From the NCBI RefSeq assembly GCF_024359545.1, contig NZ_JAKQZG010000003.1:372001-436000 (forward strand): a stretch of DNA of 64,000 nt, written 5' to 3'. Position 1 is the stretch's first letter; each line of letters starts with the position of its first letter. This stretch comes from Jiella marina (GTDB lineage: Bacteria; Pseudomonadota; Alphaproteobacteria; Rhizobiales; Rhizobiaceae). Below are positions 42,101-52,157 of this stretch, in pieces. The notes beneath the pieces were generated by a model. The model was not told the origin of the DNA, searched no databases, and saw only the letters and a list, made by a program, of their open reading frames with translations. The position numbers were made by a program, and so were the translations under genes.

Positions 42101-42759
42101 CGGCGCGCACGATCATGCTCGTCGACGACCACCCGGTCGTGCGCGAGGGCTATCGCCGGCTGATCGAAAGCCGCGGCCGCTGGCGGATCGTCGCCGAGGC
42201 CGACAATGCAGGGGAGGCGTACCGCCTCTATCGCGAAGCGGAGCCCGGCCTCGTGGTGATGGACCTGTCCTTGCCGGGCGTCGGCGGACTCGAGGCGCTG
42301 CGCCATATCCGGCAATGGGATGCGGCGGCGAAGATCCTGGTCTTCACCATGCACCAGAACCCGGCCTATGCGCTGAAGGCCTTCGAGGCGGGCGCGCTCG
42401 GCTATGTCACAAAGAGCAGCGACCCGGGCGAACTCCTGAAGGCGATCGAGACGGTGGCGCTCGGCCGGCGGGCGCTGAGCCCGGACATCGCCCGCACTCT
42501 GGCGGAGGACCGGCTGGAGGGAGGGCAGAACCCGCTCGACGGTCTCAGCCCGCGCGAGACGGAGATCCTGCGGCTGATCGCACTCGGCATGACCGATGAG
42601 GCGATTGCCGACGGCCTCGCCCTCAGCCTGAAGACGGTGCAGAACAACCACTACCGCATTCGCGCCAAGCTCGGCGCGCGCACGGATGCGCAGCTCACCC
42701 ATGTCGCGCTGAAGAGCGGGCTCGTCACAATCGAAGGCGGGCCGGTGGAGGCCGAGTGA
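42097..42759 (+). CDS. NarL/LuxR-family response regulator
   Basis: Encodes 220 residues. Receiver domain (about 1-120) with acidic pair LVDDHP, phospho-Asp in LVVMDLSLPG and the conserved Lys in VTKSSDPG; linker; C-terminal LuxR helix-turn-helix (about 150-210: LSPRETEILRLIALGMTDEAI, a long motif in which only the family pattern is given). It pairs with the kinase whose gene it overlaps. MoxX of methylotrophs has the same type, but no methanol dehydrogenase genes are seen here. It ends seven bases before the convergent MFS gene. Confidence 0.88.
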   Translation: MTARTIMLVDDHPVVREGYRRLIESRGRWRIVAEADNAGEAYRLYREAEPGLVVMDLSLPGVGGLEALRHIRQWDAAAKILVFTMHQNPAYALKAFEAGALGYVTKSSDPGELLKAIETVALGRRALSPDIARTLAEDRLEGGQNPLDGLSPRETEILRLIALGMTDEAIADGLALSLKTVQNNHYRIRAKLGARTDAQLTHVALKSGLVTIEGGPVEAE

Positions 42760-42766
42760 GGCCGGT

Positions 42767-44053
42767 CTATTCGCGCCCGCCCAAGTGGCGGATTTTGCGA
42801 AGTTCGGGGAACATGCGCGCCCAGAGCGCGGCCACGCCCACGGTCGCGACGCCGCCGAAGACGACGGCGGGAACTGCCCCGATCAATTTCGCCATGGCGC
42901 CGGCGCGGAACTCGCCGAGTTCGTTGGAGGCGCCGATGAACACCATGTTGACCGCATTCACCCGTCCGCGCACGTCGTCCGGCGTCCAGAGCTGCATCAG
43001 CGTTTCGCGGACATAGACGCTGATCATGTCGGATGCCCCCACGAGGATCAGCGCCGGGACCGAGACCCAGATCGATGTCGACAGGCCGAAGACCACGGTG
43101 AAGGCGCCGAACAGCCCGACGAAGGCGAACATGATCGCGCCGGCATGGTTGCGGATCGGATGCGCGGCGAGGAACAGGGCCATCGGGATCGCGCCGATCC
43201 CCGGTGCCGCGCGCAACAGGCCGAGGGCGACCGGCCCCGCGTCGAGAATGTCGCTGGCATAGACCGGCATCAGCGCGACCGCGCCGCCGAGGAGAACAGC
43301 GAAGAGGTCGAGCGAGATGGCGCCGAGAACGACCTTCTCGCTCCAGATGAAGCGGAAGCCGGCGACCACCGTCTCGAAGCTGGTCGGCTCGGTCGAGCGG
43401 CGACGTGCCGGCGCCTTGATGAAAATGACCAGAACCGCACTCGTCAGAAACAGCGCACCGCCGATGCCATAGGCGACGAGCGGGGAGACGCCGTAGAGAA
43501 GACCGCCGGCCACAGGGCCGACGATCGCCGCGATCTGCCAGGAGGAGGAGTTCCAGGCGATGGCGTTGGGCAGTTCCTCCCGGGAGACGATGTTGACGAC
43601 GAGCGACTGGGAGGCCGGCCCGAAGAAGGCACGCGCAATGCCGAAAATGACGAGAATGCCAAAGACCGGCAGGGGCGAGCCGAGCCCCTCGAACGTCCAG
43701 AGGAGGAGAACAAGCGTGCCGATGCCTTCCGCCGCCACGGCCAGCCCCATGATCAAGCGGCGCGAGTATCGGTCGGCGGCGGCACCGGTGACGAGGACGA
43801 GCAGGAAGGCGGGCGCGAACTGGCAAAGCCCGATCAGTCCGAGATCCCAGGGATCGCCGGTGATCGCATAGACCTGCCATCCCACCGAGACGATGACGAT
43901 CTGCGTGGCGAAGGTCGCGGCGAAGCGGGCCAGCCAATACAGCAGGAAACGGCGGTTGCGGAAGGCCGCGAAGCGGTCGTCATGCGGGTCCTTGGGCGGG
44001 ACGTCCGGCGCCGGATCCGTCGCGGAGGGCAGCGATGTGGGTTCGTCGGTCAC
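42767..44053 (-). CDS. MFS transporter (MFS_3 / EntS-like)
   Basis: Encodes 428 residues with a short polar N-terminus (about 1-35, Asp/Pro-rich) and about 11 or 12 membrane segments in two halves. The MFS motif between segments two and three reads GAAADRYSRRLIMG. The segment order fits MFS_3, related to the enterobactin exporter EntS and to putative drug exporters. The substrate cannot be told. It is convergent with the response regulator and followed upstream by the aldo/keto reductase on the same strand (120 bases). It may be monocistronic. Confidence 0.85.
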   Translation of the reverse strand: MTDEPTSLPSATDPAPDVPPKDPHDDRFAAFRNRRFLLYWLARFAATFATQIVIVSVGWQVYAITGDPWDLGLIGLCQFAPAFLLVLVTGAAADRYSRRLIMGLAVAAEGIGTLVLLLWTFEGLGSPLPVFGILVIFGIARAFFGPASQSLVVNIVSREELPNAIAWNSSSWQIAAIVGPVAGGLLYGVSPLVAYGIGGALFLTSAVLVIFIKAPARRRSTEPTSFETVVAGFRFIWSEKVVLGAISLDLFAVLLGGAVALMPVYASDILDAGPVALGLLRAAPGIGAIPMALFLAAHPIRNHAGAIMFAFVGLFGAFTVVFGLSTSIWVSVPALILVGASDMISVYVRETLMQLWTPDDVRGRVNAVNMVFIGASNELGEFRAGAMAKLIGAVPAVVFGGVATVGVAALWARMFPELRKIRHLGGRE

Positions 44054-44173
44054 GATCTACCTGATGGGGCGAACCGGGCGGGCTCGCCGAGGACAGGCAA
44101 GTCTGCTCGAAGTTTCTGTTCGAGGGTGGAACGAGGCGGGCGGTTGCCCACCCGTTCGGACCGGCGCGCGTCA

Positions 44174-45217
44174 TTACAGGGGCAGCGGATGCCGGCGATA
44201 GACTGCGTGGATGTCCCTCATGACGTCGTCGCCGAGCACGATTTCGGCTGCCGAAATCGCGGTCTTGAGCTGGTCGAGATTCGTAGCGCCGATGATGGCC
44301 GAAGTCATGAAGGGTCGCGTCAGGCAGAAGGCGATGGCCATCTGCGCGGGATCGAGGCCGTGGTGGCGGGCGACCTCGCAATATTCGTCCGCGACCATCA
44401 CCGAATAGTCGGTGTGACGGCCGCCGAGACCCTTGTTGATCGACCCACGCGAGCCGGGGGGGATGGCGCCGGCGGTATACTTGCCGGTCAGGAGGCCCGC
44501 CGCCAGCGGCGTGTAGGCGAGAAGGCCGACCTGTTCGTTGATCGCCGTTTCCGCGAGATCGAGGTCGAAGATGCGGTGCATCAGCGAATATTCGTTCTGG
44601 ATCGAGGCGACGCGCGGGGTGCCGTCGCGCTCTGCGATCGACACGAACTGCATCACGCCCCAGGCGGATTCGTTCGACAGGCCGATGTGGCGGATCTTGC
44701 CGGCCTTCACCTGCTCCCCGAGTTCGTGGAGCACCTCCTCGATATTCGCCTTCACCGCGTCCGGGTTCTGCCCGCTCGGGTCAAAGGTCCAGTTCTGGCG
44801 GAAATGGTAGGAGCCGCGATTGGGCCAGTGGAGCTGATAAAGGTCGATATAGTCGGTCTGCAGGCGCTTCAGGCTGCCATCCACCGCCCGGCGGATCGAC
44901 GCGGCGGTGATCGGCTCGCCATCGCGCACCTTGGCGTTGCCCTCGCCGGTGATCTTCGAGGCAAGCACCACGTCTTCACGGTTCTTGCGCGCGGCGAACC
45001 AACTGCCGATGATCTCTTCGGTCCGGCCGATCGTTTCGGCGGCGAGCGGCGTGGTCGGGTACATCTCGGCGGTATCGAAAAAGTTCACGCCCATCTCGAT
45101 GGCGAGATCCATCTGGGCATGCGCCTCGGCCTCCGTATTCTGCGAACCCCAGGTCATGGTGCCGAGGCAGATTTCGCTGACGGACAGGCCGGTGCGGCCG
45201 AGCGGGCGGTACTTCAT
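44174..45217 (-). CDS. Tas-like aldo/keto reductase
   Basis: Encodes 347 residues of the aldo/keto reductase superfamily. The catalytic tetrad is visible: Asp in NFFDTAEMY, Tyr in the same motif, Lys in VVLASKITG, His in YQLHWPNRG. The NADPH site shows SAIIGATNLDQLKTAI at the C-terminus. The best match is the E. coli Tas group, an NADP(H)-dependent reductase of carbonyl substrates. The true substrate is unknown. It is monocistronic and divergent from the dipeptidase gene, 207 bases apart. Confidence 0.88.
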   Translation of the reverse strand: MKYRPLGRTGLSVSEICLGTMTWGSQNTEAEAHAQMDLAIEMGVNFFDTAEMYPTTPLAAETIGRTEEIIGSWFAARKNREDVVLASKITGEGNAKVRDGEPITAASIRRAVDGSLKRLQTDYIDLYQLHWPNRGSYHFRQNWTFDPSGQNPDAVKANIEEVLHELGEQVKAGKIRHIGLSNESAWGVMQFVSIAERDGTPRVASIQNEYSLMHRIFDLDLAETAINEQVGLLAYTPLAAGLLTGKYTAGAIPPGSRGSINKGLGGRHTDYSVMVADEYCEVARHHGLDPAQMAIAFCLTRPFMTSAIIGATNLDQLKTAISAAEIVLGDDVMRDIHAVYRRHPLPL

Positions 45218-45424
45218 GAGACATTCCCGGTGATGGTGGACAGGTGGATGGTCGTCGACATGTGGCCGCGAACTTCCGCCGGGAACATAGCCGGCGGGAC
45301 GATCGATGCAATCCCGCCCTCATCATCGCGCGCCCTCACGATTTCGCCCAGCCGCTTGCCGGATCGGCGCTCGGGCCGTTACCAGTGGGACCGACATTGC
45401 GATCCCAGCATCGAAGGACGAATC

Positions 45425-46810
45425 ATGGCCGACCTCGACAGCGTTCTCGCCTGCCTCGACCTCAATCTCGACCGTTCCGTCGGCCGCTTGAGCGATCTGT
45501 TGCGCATTCCCTCGATCTCGACCGATCCGGCCTATGCCGCCGAATGCCAGCGGGCGGCCGAATATCTGGCCGGCGATCTCGCCGCCATCGGCTTCCAGGC
45601 GGCCGTGCGCGAGACGCCGGGTCACCCGATGGTGGTCGCCCATCATGACGGGCCGGAGGGGGCGCCGCATGTCCTCTTCTACGGCCATTACGACGTGCAG
45701 CCGGTCGATCCGATCGAGGAATGGACGAGCCCGCCCTTCGAGCCGGAAATCCACGAAATGTCCGACGGCTCGCGCCGGATCGTCGCGCGTGGATCGGCCG
45801 ACGACAAGGGCCAGCTGATGACCTTCGTGGAAGCTTGCCGCGCCTTCAAGGCGGAAACCGGCGGGCTGCCCTGCAAGGTCACGATCTTCCTGGAAGGCGA
45901 GGAGGAGTCCGGCTCCCCCTCTCTCGTGCCGTTTCTCGAAGCCAACAAGGCCGAGCTTTCTGCCGACGTCGCGCTCGTCTGCGACACGAACATGTGGGAC
46001 CGCCAGACGCCGGCGATCTCCACGGGCCTGCGCGGCCTCGTCGGCGAGGAGGTCGTGATCAAGGCGGCGAACCGCGATCTCCATTCGGGCTATTACGGCG
46101 GCGCGGCGCGCAATCCGATCCACGTCCTGACCACGATCCTCGGCGAGATGCACGATGCGGACGGCCGGGTCACGATCCCCGGCTTTTACGACGGCGTCGG
46201 CGAAGTGCCAGAGGAGGTCTTGAAGAGCTGGGAGGACCTCGGCCTGTCGGAAGCCGAGTTCCTCGGCTCGGTCGGGCTGAAGACCCCCGCTGGCGAAAAG
46301 GGACGGACGGTCCTGGAACAGACCTGGTCGCGGCCGACGGCGGAAGTGAACGGCATTTCCGGCGGCTATACGGGCAAGGGCTTCAAGACCGTCATCCCGG
46401 CGGAAGCCTTCGCCAAGGTCTCCTTCCGCCTCGTCTTCGACCAGGACCCGGACAAGATCCGGGCGGCGTTCCGCAAATTCGTCGAAGACCGCCTGCCGGA
46501 CGACTGCACCGTCGAATTCCACCCCCATGGCGGCTCGGGCGCGATCCAGCTTCCCTTCGATTCCCCTTGGCTCGAAAAGACCCGCGCGGCGCTCTCCGAT
46601 GAATGGCCGAAGCCGGCGGTGATGATCGGCATGGGCGGCTCGATCCCCGTGGTGGGCGAGTTCAAGTCGCGCCTCGGCATGGAGTCGCTGCTCGTCGGTT
46701 TCGGCCTCGGCGACGACGCGATCCATTCGCCCAACGAGAAATACGAGATGACCTCGTTCCAGAAGGGCCAACGCTCCTGGGCGCGCATCCTGGCGGCGCT
46801 GGGGAGGTGA
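45425..46810 (+). CDS. M20-family dipeptidase
   Basis: Encodes 461 residues from ATG 45425 (GAAGG upstream). Metal ligands and catalytic residues of M20 are in place: VLFYGHYDVQPVD (His, Asp), RGSADDKGQ (bridging Asp), LEGEEESGSPS (catalytic Glu pair), CDTNMWD (Asp) and DDAIHSPNEKYE (final His). It is the class with an inserted dimerisation domain (about 200-375) and is a cytosolic dipeptidase or related deacylase. The frame extends 2.6 kb further upstream, but that part is antisense to the two preceding genes. It is a stand-alone gene. Confidence 0.9.
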   Translation: MADLDSVLACLDLNLDRSVGRLSDLLRIPSISTDPAYAAECQRAAEYLAGDLAAIGFQAAVRETPGHPMVVAHHDGPEGAPHVLFYGHYDVQPVDPIEEWTSPPFEPEIHEMSDGSRRIVARGSADDKGQLMTFVEACRAFKAETGGLPCKVTIFLEGEEESGSPSLVPFLEANKAELSADVALVCDTNMWDRQTPAISTGLRGLVGEEVVIKAANRDLHSGYYGGAARNPIHVLTTILGEMHDADGRVTIPGFYDGVGEVPEEVLKSWEDLGLSEAEFLGSVGLKTPAGEKGRTVLEQTWSRPTAEVNGISGGYTGKGFKTVIPAEAFAKVSFRLVFDQDPDKIRAAFRKFVEDRLPDDCTVEFHPHGGSGAIQLPFDSPWLEKTRAALSDEWPKPAVMIGMGGSIPVVGEFKSRLGMESLLVGFGLGDDAIHSPNEKYEMTSFQKGQRSWARILAALGR

Positions 46811-46930
46811 GGGGCGGGACGGGATCGGCACCCTTCGCTGGCCACCCGCGCTTGTCGCACTCGATCCAGCCCGGCGACTGCAAGCCGCCGGGATAGCGAA
46901 ATTGATCAGCAATGCGAAGACTTAGTCGTC

Positions 46931-46951
46931 AGGGGCGTTCTCGGCGCCCCT
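46931..46951 (+). terminator. first tandem hairpin after the dipeptidase gene
   Basis: A perfect stem AGGGGCG / CGCCCCT with a seven-base loop. No T-run follows; it is two bases before the second hairpin. Confidence 0.5.
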
Positions 46952-46953
46952 CT

Positions 46954-46977
46954 GCGGGCGACGTGCGAATCGCCCGC
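46954..46977 (+). terminator. second tandem hairpin after the dipeptidase gene
   Basis: A perfect stem GCGGGCGA / TCGCCCGC with an eight-base loop. Adjacent stems of this sort could end the dipeptidase transcript jointly or shape the leader of the lipoprotein gene. Confidence 0.5.
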
Positions 46978-47125
46978 GGTTTCATCCGCGCGCCGAGACT
47001 GACGGAGCGATCGTGTTTTGTCCTCTCGGGGCGCTCGGCGCTTGACATCTCGGACGGAACCGGAAAATCGAGAAGCCTCGCATGCCGGTCCGCCGGCGCC
47101 TTGTTGATCCTGATGGACCGACTTC

Positions 47126-47521
47126 ATGAAACTCTTTCCCACCCTGATCGCCGTCGCAACGCTCGTGCCGCTCTCCGGCTGCCTGAGTTTCGGGGGCGGG
47201 ATGTCGTCCCAGTCGTCTGGCGTGGTGGCGCTTGGGGGCGGGCTGATCGGACAGACGGCTCTCGTTGCGAAGATGCCTTCAGGCGCGAAGGCCAAGGCGG
47301 TCGATGCCGAGTTCCAGGCGCTGCAATTCGGCCAGGCGGGCGAAGCTGTTCGCTGGCAGTCGGACGGCTACAGCGGCGAGGTGGTGCCGACGCAGGTCTA
47401 TCGCGTCGGTTCGCAGGACTGCCGCGGCTATTCCCATGTCGTGAGTGGGGCGTCGGCGCCGGTGAAGGCCTCCGGCACCGCCTGCAAGACCGAAAACGGC
47501 CTGTGGAAGCCGGTCGCATAA
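47126..47521 (+). CDS. surface-antigen-like lipoprotein
   Basis: Encodes 131 residues with a lipoprotein signal peptide and a lipobox LSGC (Cys19), so it is anchored to the outer or inner membrane. The mature part starts Gly/Ser-rich; about 40-131 has conserved features of the RT0821/Lpp0805 surface-protein group: ALQFGQAGEAVRWQSDG, DCRGYSHVV and the C-terminal GTACKTENGLWKPV. Two Cys in the last third could form a disulfide. This family is common in alphaproteobacteria and its role is not known. It is monocistronic, 148 bases before ccmI. Confidence 0.8.
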   Translation: MKLFPTLIAVATLVPLSGCLSFGGGMSSQSSGVVALGGGLIGQTALVAKMPSGAKAKAVDAEFQALQFGQAGEAVRWQSDGYSGEVVPTQVYRVGSQDCRGYSHVVSGASAPVKASGTACKTENGLWKPVA

Positions 47522-47669
47522 ACTGCCCGTGAAGCGGTCCATGTACCGGCCCGCCGCGAATTGAGTGGGCACTGCGGCACGCCTCTGATAAGCGCGCTCT
47601 GGAACCTCCATTCCGGCAAGGGGAGATGCGGCGCTGGTCCGCATTGTTCGCTGGCCATCGAGCTCATAA

Positions 47670-48902
47670 ATGAATGACATGATGTTCTGGATCGTTGCAG
47701 CCGCGATGACGTCCCTCGTGACCCTCGCCATGCTCTGGCCGCTGGTGCGGCGGCAGGGCGGGTCACCGGAGGCGCACGAAAATCACGACGTCGAGGTCTA
47801 TCGCGCTCAACTCCGCGAACTGGACCAGGATCTCGAGCGCGGCACGCTCGCGCCGGCAGAGGCCGAATCCGCCCGCGCGGAGATCGGGCGCCGCCTTCTG
47901 CGGGCCGCCGACAACGCCAACGGCAAGGGGCTGGGGGCGGCCAGTTGGCAGCGGCCCGCCATCCTGGCAACGATCGTTCTCGTACTCCTCGCGATCCCCG
48001 TCGCTTCCACCGTTTTCTACGCGACGATGGGCAATGCCAATCTGCCGGACCAGCCGCTCGCCGCCCGCCAGCAGCCGCCAAGCCAGGGCGATCTGCAACT
48101 CGCCCAACTGGTCGAGCGCGCCGAGGCGCGGCTTCGGGACGCGCCGGAGGACGGACAGGGCTGGGAGGTGCTGGCGCCGATCTATCTGCGGCTCGAGCGC
48201 CCGCAGGATGCCGCCAACGCCTATCGCAAGGCGCTCGATATCAACGGCCCTTCGGCCTCGCGCTTCGGCGGGCTTGGCGAAGCGCTGACGGATCTCGCGA
48301 ATGGCGAGGTGACGGACGAAGCGAAGTCGCAATTCGAACGGGCGCTGGAAATCAACCCCGGCTATCTGCCGGCGAAATTCTTCCTCGCCCTCGACGCGTC
48401 CCAGGAAGAGCGTGCTTCCGATGCCGAGACCCGCTGGACCGAGCTGATTCAGGCCAGCCCCGACAACGCGCCCTGGATGCAGATCGCCCAGGCCGGCCTC
48501 GCCGATGCGCGGATGCGGCTCGGCAAGACCGATGCGCCCGCCGTCGCGCCGATGGCGAATGGCGCCGGCGCCCCGGCAGCCGGTGCCGACGGCACGATCG
48601 CGCGCGGACCGGATGCGGAACAGGTTGCGGCCGCATCGCAAATGTCCGACACGGACCGGCAGGCGATGATCGAGGGCATGGTGGCGCAGCTTGCGGCCCG
48701 GCTGAAAGACAATCCGGAGGACGTCGAGGGGTGGAAGCGGTTGATCCGCTCCTATACCGTTCTCGGCCAGACGGAGGCCGCCCGTGAGGCGCTCGCCGAG
48801 GCGAGCCAGACCTTTGCCGCCGATTCAGCGGGCGGTCGGGAAATCGCCGCTTTTGCGGAGGAAATCGGCCTTTCCGCGAGGGAGGAGACGACAACACAAT
48901 GA
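47670..48902 (+). CDS. ccmI: cytochrome c biogenesis protein CcmI (CycH)
   Basis: Encodes 410 residues. Two membrane segments (about 4-22 and 94-113) enclose a cytoplasmic loop with leucine-zipper character; after the second, periplasmic TPR repeats (about 145-270) and a variable C-terminal domain. CcmI holds apocytochrome c for haem ligation by CcmFH. The N-terminal [20 protein letters not shown] and the loop with [15 protein letters not shown] are typical of alphaproteobacterial CycH. It is the first gene of the ccmIEFH operon and overlaps ccmE by four bases. The low-complexity Ala/Gly stretch at about 290-320 is a linker. Confidence 0.92.
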   Translation: MNDMMFWIVAAAMTSLVTLAMLWPLVRRQGGSPEAHENHDVEVYRAQLRELDQDLERGTLAPAEAESARAEIGRRLLRAADNANGKGLGAASWQRPAILATIVLVLLAIPVASTVFYATMGNANLPDQPLAARQQPPSQGDLQLAQLVERAEARLRDAPEDGQGWEVLAPIYLRLERPQDAANAYRKALDINGPSASRFGGLGEALTDLANGEVTDEAKSQFERALEINPGYLPAKFFLALDASQEERASDAETRWTELIQASPDNAPWMQIAQAGLADARMRLGKTDAPAVAPMANGAGAPAAGADGTIARGPDAEQVAAASQMSDTDRQAMIEGMVAQLAARLKDNPEDVEGWKRLIRSYTVLGQTEAAREALAEASQTFAADSAGGREIAAFAEEIGLSAREETTTQ

Positions 48903-49408
48903 CCCGCAAGGCCAAGCGACTCTATTCGATCGGCGCGATCCTTCTCGTGATCGGCGCGGCGGCCGGGCTGGTGCTGACGGCCCTGTCGGATTCGATCGCA
49001 TATTTCCACTCGCCGACCGATGTGGTCGAGAAGATGCCCGGGCCCGGCCAGCGCATCCGGCTTGGTGGTCTCGTAGAGGAAGGGTCCGTCGTGCGTGACG
49101 GCTCGACCCATGTGACCTTCAAGATCACAGACTCCATCGAAAGCGTTCCCGTTACCTATACCGGCATCCTGCCCGACCTGTTTCGCGAAGGGCAGGGGGT
49201 CGTGGCCGAAGGCATGCTCGCGCCCGACCGGGTGTTTCAGGCCGACACCGTGCTCGCCAAGCATGACGAGACCTACATGCCGAAGGAGGTCGTCGACGAT
49301 CTGAAGGCGCGCGGCCTCTGGGAGGACGGCAAGGGCATGGTCAAGAAAACCGGCAGCTCGCCCGAGGACGCCGTGTCCGCGACAGACGCAGGGGGAGCCG
49401 GCTCATGA
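48899..49408 (+). CDS. ccmE: haem chaperone CcmE (CycJ)
   Basis: Encodes 169 residues: one N-terminal membrane segment (about 9-29) and a periplasmic OB-fold (about 45-130). The haem-binding His122 and Tyr126 form the HxxxY motif in [11 protein letters not shown]. It receives haem from CcmABCD, binds it covalently through the His and passes it to CcmF. The C-terminal tail of about 35 residues is disordered. It overlaps ccmI and ccmF by four bases each, as in cycHJKL operons. Confidence 0.95.
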   Translation: MTRKAKRLYSIGAILLVIGAAAGLVLTALSDSIAYFHSPTDVVEKMPGPGQRIRLGGLVEEGSVVRDGSTHVTFKITDSIESVPVTYTGILPDLFREGQGVVAEGMLAPDRVFQADTVLAKHDETYMPKEVVDDLKARGLWEDGKGMVKKTGSSPEDAVSATDAGGAGS

Positions 49409-51396
49409 TCGTCGAACTCGGCCATTTCGCGCTGATCCTGGCCCTCTCGGTGGCGATCATCCAGTCGACCCTGCCGCTCGTGGGCGCCCGCGGTGGCGAC
49501 CAGCGGCTGATGGAGATCGGCTCGATCGGCGCGACCGGCGGCTTCGTTCTCCTGGCTGTCGCCTTCAGCGCGCTCACCGCTGCCTACGTGACCTCGGACT
49601 TCTCGGTTCTCAACGTCTTCGAGAATTCCCATTCCGCCAAGCCGATGCTCTTCAAGGTGACGGGCGTGTGGGGCAATCACGAAGGCTCGATGCTGCTCTG
49701 GGTCTTGATCCTCGCCTTTTTCGGGGCGCTGGTCGCGCTTTTCGGCCGCGATCTGCCGGCGACGCTGAAAGCCAATGTGCTGGCGGTCCAGGGCTGGATC
49801 CTGACGGCGTTCCTGCTCTTCATCCTGTTCACCTCGAACCCGTTCACGCGGCTCGATCCGGCGCCGATGGAAGGTCAGGACCTCAACCCGATCCTGCAGG
49901 ACGTCGGCCTCGCCATCCATCCGCCGCTTCTCTATCTCGGCTATGTCGGCTTCTCGATCGCCTTTTCCTTCGCGGTCGCGGCCCTGATCGACGGACGCAT
50001 CGATGCCGCCTGGGCGCGCTGGGTGCGTCCCTGGACGCTGGTCGCCTGGGTCTTCCTGACGCTCGGCATCGCCATGGGCTCCTACTGGGCCTATTACGAA
50101 CTCGGCTGGGGCGGCTGGTGGTTCTGGGACCCGGTCGAGAACGCCTCGTTCATGCCCTGGCTCGCCGGCACCGCGCTGCTGCATTCGGCGCTGGTCATGG
50201 AAAAGCGCTCGGCTTTGAAGATCTGGACGATCCTGCTCGCGATCCTGACCTTCTCCCTGTCGCTGCTCGGCACCTTCCTGGTGCGCTCCGGCGTCCTCAC
50301 CTCGGTCCACGCCTTTGCCACCGACCCGGCCCGCGGCGTGTTCATCCTGGTGATCCTGTGCCTGTTCATCGGCGGTGCGCTGGCGCTGTTCGCCTGGCGG
50401 GCATCGGAACTCGAAGGCGGCGGCCTCTTCGCGCCGATCAGCCGCGAGGGCGCGCTGGTCTTCAACAATCTGTTTCTGACGACGGCCGCGGCGACGGTGC
50501 TCGTCGGCACGCTCTACCCGCTGCTTCTGGAGGTCCTGACCGGCGAGAAGATTTCGGTCGGCGCCCCCTTTTTCGACCTGACCTTCGGGCCGCTGATGGT
50601 GCCGCTGCTTCTCGCCGTGCCCTTCGGGCCGCTGCTCGGCTGGAAGCGCGGCGACCTTCTGGCGGCGGGACAGCGGCTGTATTTCGCCGCTGGTGTCGCC
50701 CTCGCGGCGATGATCCTGGGGCTCGCCTTCACCGGCGGCACCCGCGTTCTCGCAGCCTTCGGCTTCGCTCTGGCCTTCTGGCTGATCGCCGGCAGCCTGA
50801 CCGATCTTTTCGTCCGGGCGTCCTTCTTCAAGGCCGGCTGGCGCAAGGGCTGGGCCCGACTGACCGGTCTGCCACGCTCGGCCTTCGGGACGGCGCTCGC
50901 CCATTTCGGCCTCGGTATCACCGTCCTCGGTGTGATCACCGTTTCGAGCTTCGAGACCGAGACCGTGACGACCATGCGGCCGGGCGATACCGTCGAAGCC
51001 GGCGGCTATACGCTGCATTTCGACGGGGCGAGCCGCCGAGCCGGCCCGAACTACGAGGAACAGGTCGGGACTTTCACGATCCGCGATGGCGGCGTCGCCG
51101 TGGCGGAGACGGAAAGTGCCAAGCGCTTCTATCCGGCCCGTCAGATGCCGACGACCGAAGCCGGCATCTGGACCACCTGGTTCTCTCAGCTCTATGTCTC
51201 GCTGGGTGATCCTTCGGCCGACGGACAGTCAATCGTCGTGCGGATCTGGTGGAAGCCGCTGGTGACGCTGATCTGGATCGGCTCGGTGTTCATGGCATTG
51301 GGCGGCACGGTTTCGCTGGCCGATCGCCGGCTGCGTGTCGGGGCGCCCACCCGCAGCCGCGGCCAGGCCCGCGATCGTGTCGCAGCTGGAGCCTGA
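49405..51396 (+). CDS. ccmF: haem lyase subunit CcmF (CycK)
   Basis: Encodes 663 residues with about 13-15 membrane segments. The tryptophan-rich WWD domain is clear in [16 protein letters not shown], flanked by conserved His in [10 protein letters not shown] and [11 protein letters not shown]. CcmF takes haem from CcmE and, with CcmH and CcmI, attaches it to apocytochrome c in the periplasm. The length is normal. It overlaps ccmE by four bases and lies five bases before ccmH. This ties the organism to type I cytochrome c maturation. Confidence 0.96.
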   Translation: MIVELGHFALILALSVAIIQSTLPLVGARGGDQRLMEIGSIGATGGFVLLAVAFSALTAAYVTSDFSVLNVFENSHSAKPMLFKVTGVWGNHEGSMLLWVLILAFFGALVALFGRDLPATLKANVLAVQGWILTAFLLFILFTSNPFTRLDPAPMEGQDLNPILQDVGLAIHPPLLYLGYVGFSIAFSFAVAALIDGRIDAAWARWVRPWTLVAWVFLTLGIAMGSYWAYYELGWGGWWFWDPVENASFMPWLAGTALLHSALVMEKRSALKIWTILLAILTFSLSLLGTFLVRSGVLTSVHAFATDPARGVFILVILCLFIGGALALFAWRASELEGGGLFAPISREGALVFNNLFLTTAAATVLVGTLYPLLLEVLTGEKISVGAPFFDLTFGPLMVPLLLAVPFGPLLGWKRGDLLAAGQRLYFAAGVALAAMILGLAFTGGTRVLAAFGFALAFWLIAGSLTDLFVRASFFKAGWRKGWARLTGLPRSAFGTALAHFGLGITVLGVITVSSFETETVTTMRPGDTVEAGGYTLHFDGASRRAGPNYEEQVGTFTIRDGGVAVAETESAKRFYPARQMPTTEAGIWTTWFSQLYVSLGDPSADGQSIVVRIWWKPLVTLIWIGSVFMALGGTVSLADRRLRVGAPTRSRGQARDRVAAGA

Positions 51397-51401
51397 GACC
51401 G

Positions 51402-51896
51402 ATGGGCTTCCTGTCTCGCCTTGCTTTGGTCCTCGGGGTCTGTGCCGCACTGTTTGCGGCGCTGCCGGCCGGATCGCTGATCTCGTCCGCCCATGCGGTG
51501 AATCCGGACGAGGTGCTAGACGACCCGGCGCTCGAGGCACGGGCTCGCGAATTGTCGGCAGGCTTGCGCTGTCTCGTCTGCCAGAACCAGTCGATCGACG
51601 ATTCCAACGCCGATCTCGCCAAGGATCTCCGCGTCCTGGTGCGCGAGCGGCTGGTAGCGGGCGACACCAATGACGAGGTGATCGACTATCTGGTGTCGCG
51701 GTACGGGGAGTTCGTTCTGCTCCAGCCACGCTTCGACTGGGCAAACCTAGCGCTCTGGGCGACGCCGATCATCGTTCTGATTGCCGGCGCTGTCTTTGCC
51801 CTGGTGAGCGTCGCCAGTCGCCGGAAGGCCAAGGGACCGGCCGCGCTGTCGCCCGAGGAAGAAGCCAAGATCGCTGCCCTCGTCGACGAGCGCTGA
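51402..51896 (+). CDS. ccmH: thiol-oxidoreductase CcmH (CycL)
   Basis: Encodes 164 residues from ATG 51402; the frame is open upstream to 51249 but overlaps ccmF there. It has a signal peptide (about 1-32), the redox motif [11 protein letters not shown] with Cys57 and Cys60, a three-helix periplasmic domain, and a C-terminal membrane anchor (about 118-140). CcmH keeps the CXXCH motif of apocytochromes reduced for haem attachment. It completes ccmIEFH; ccmABCDG are not in the window and lie elsewhere, as is usual in Rhizobiales. Confidence 0.95.
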   Translation: MGFLSRLALVLGVCAALFAALPAGSLISSAHAVNPDEVLDDPALEARARELSAGLRCLVCQNQSIDDSNADLAKDLRVLVRERLVAGDTNDEVIDYLVSRYGEFVLLQPRFDWANLALWATPIIVLIAGAVFALVSVASRRKAKGPAALSPEEEAKIAALVDER

Positions 51897-52157
51897 AGCC
51901 CGGAAAACGCTGAAGAGCCCTTCGTGATGCGGTAATCGGTCTGGGCACCTGTCCGTGAGTGACCGACTCACCTCTCGTTTTCGGATTCGCCTCAGGTTCT
52001 TGGCATCGCGTTGCCGCGAACCTTACCGCCTTTTCATCCGACAGAAAAAATCCCGTAAGCTTGCAGTCACTAGGTTCCATTCCGACAGCGGGGAGGGAAA
52101 CGGGGATTTCAGTCCTTCCTCGCCCCGGTCTTCAGCATCCCAGGAAAGGAACCAAAG

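Larger units (their letters stand above)
46811..47125. other. intergenic region between dipeptidase and lipoprotein genes
   Basis: No gene seen. It holds two tandem hairpins (46931-46951 and 46954-46977) and the promoter of the lipoprotein gene. Nothing else stands out. Confidence 0.4.

Noticed and set aside
40706-42759. Assigning the kinase/regulator pair as methanol-dehydrogenase regulators MoxYX.
   Set aside because: No methanol dehydrogenase or mxa structural genes are in the window, so only a resemblance is stated.
42785-45424. A 4-kb open frame that extends the dipeptidase gene 2.6 kb upstream.
   Set aside because: That part is antisense to the MFS and aldo/keto reductase genes and has an Arg/Asp/Gly-rich shadow composition typical of high-GC DNA; the enzyme starts at 45425.
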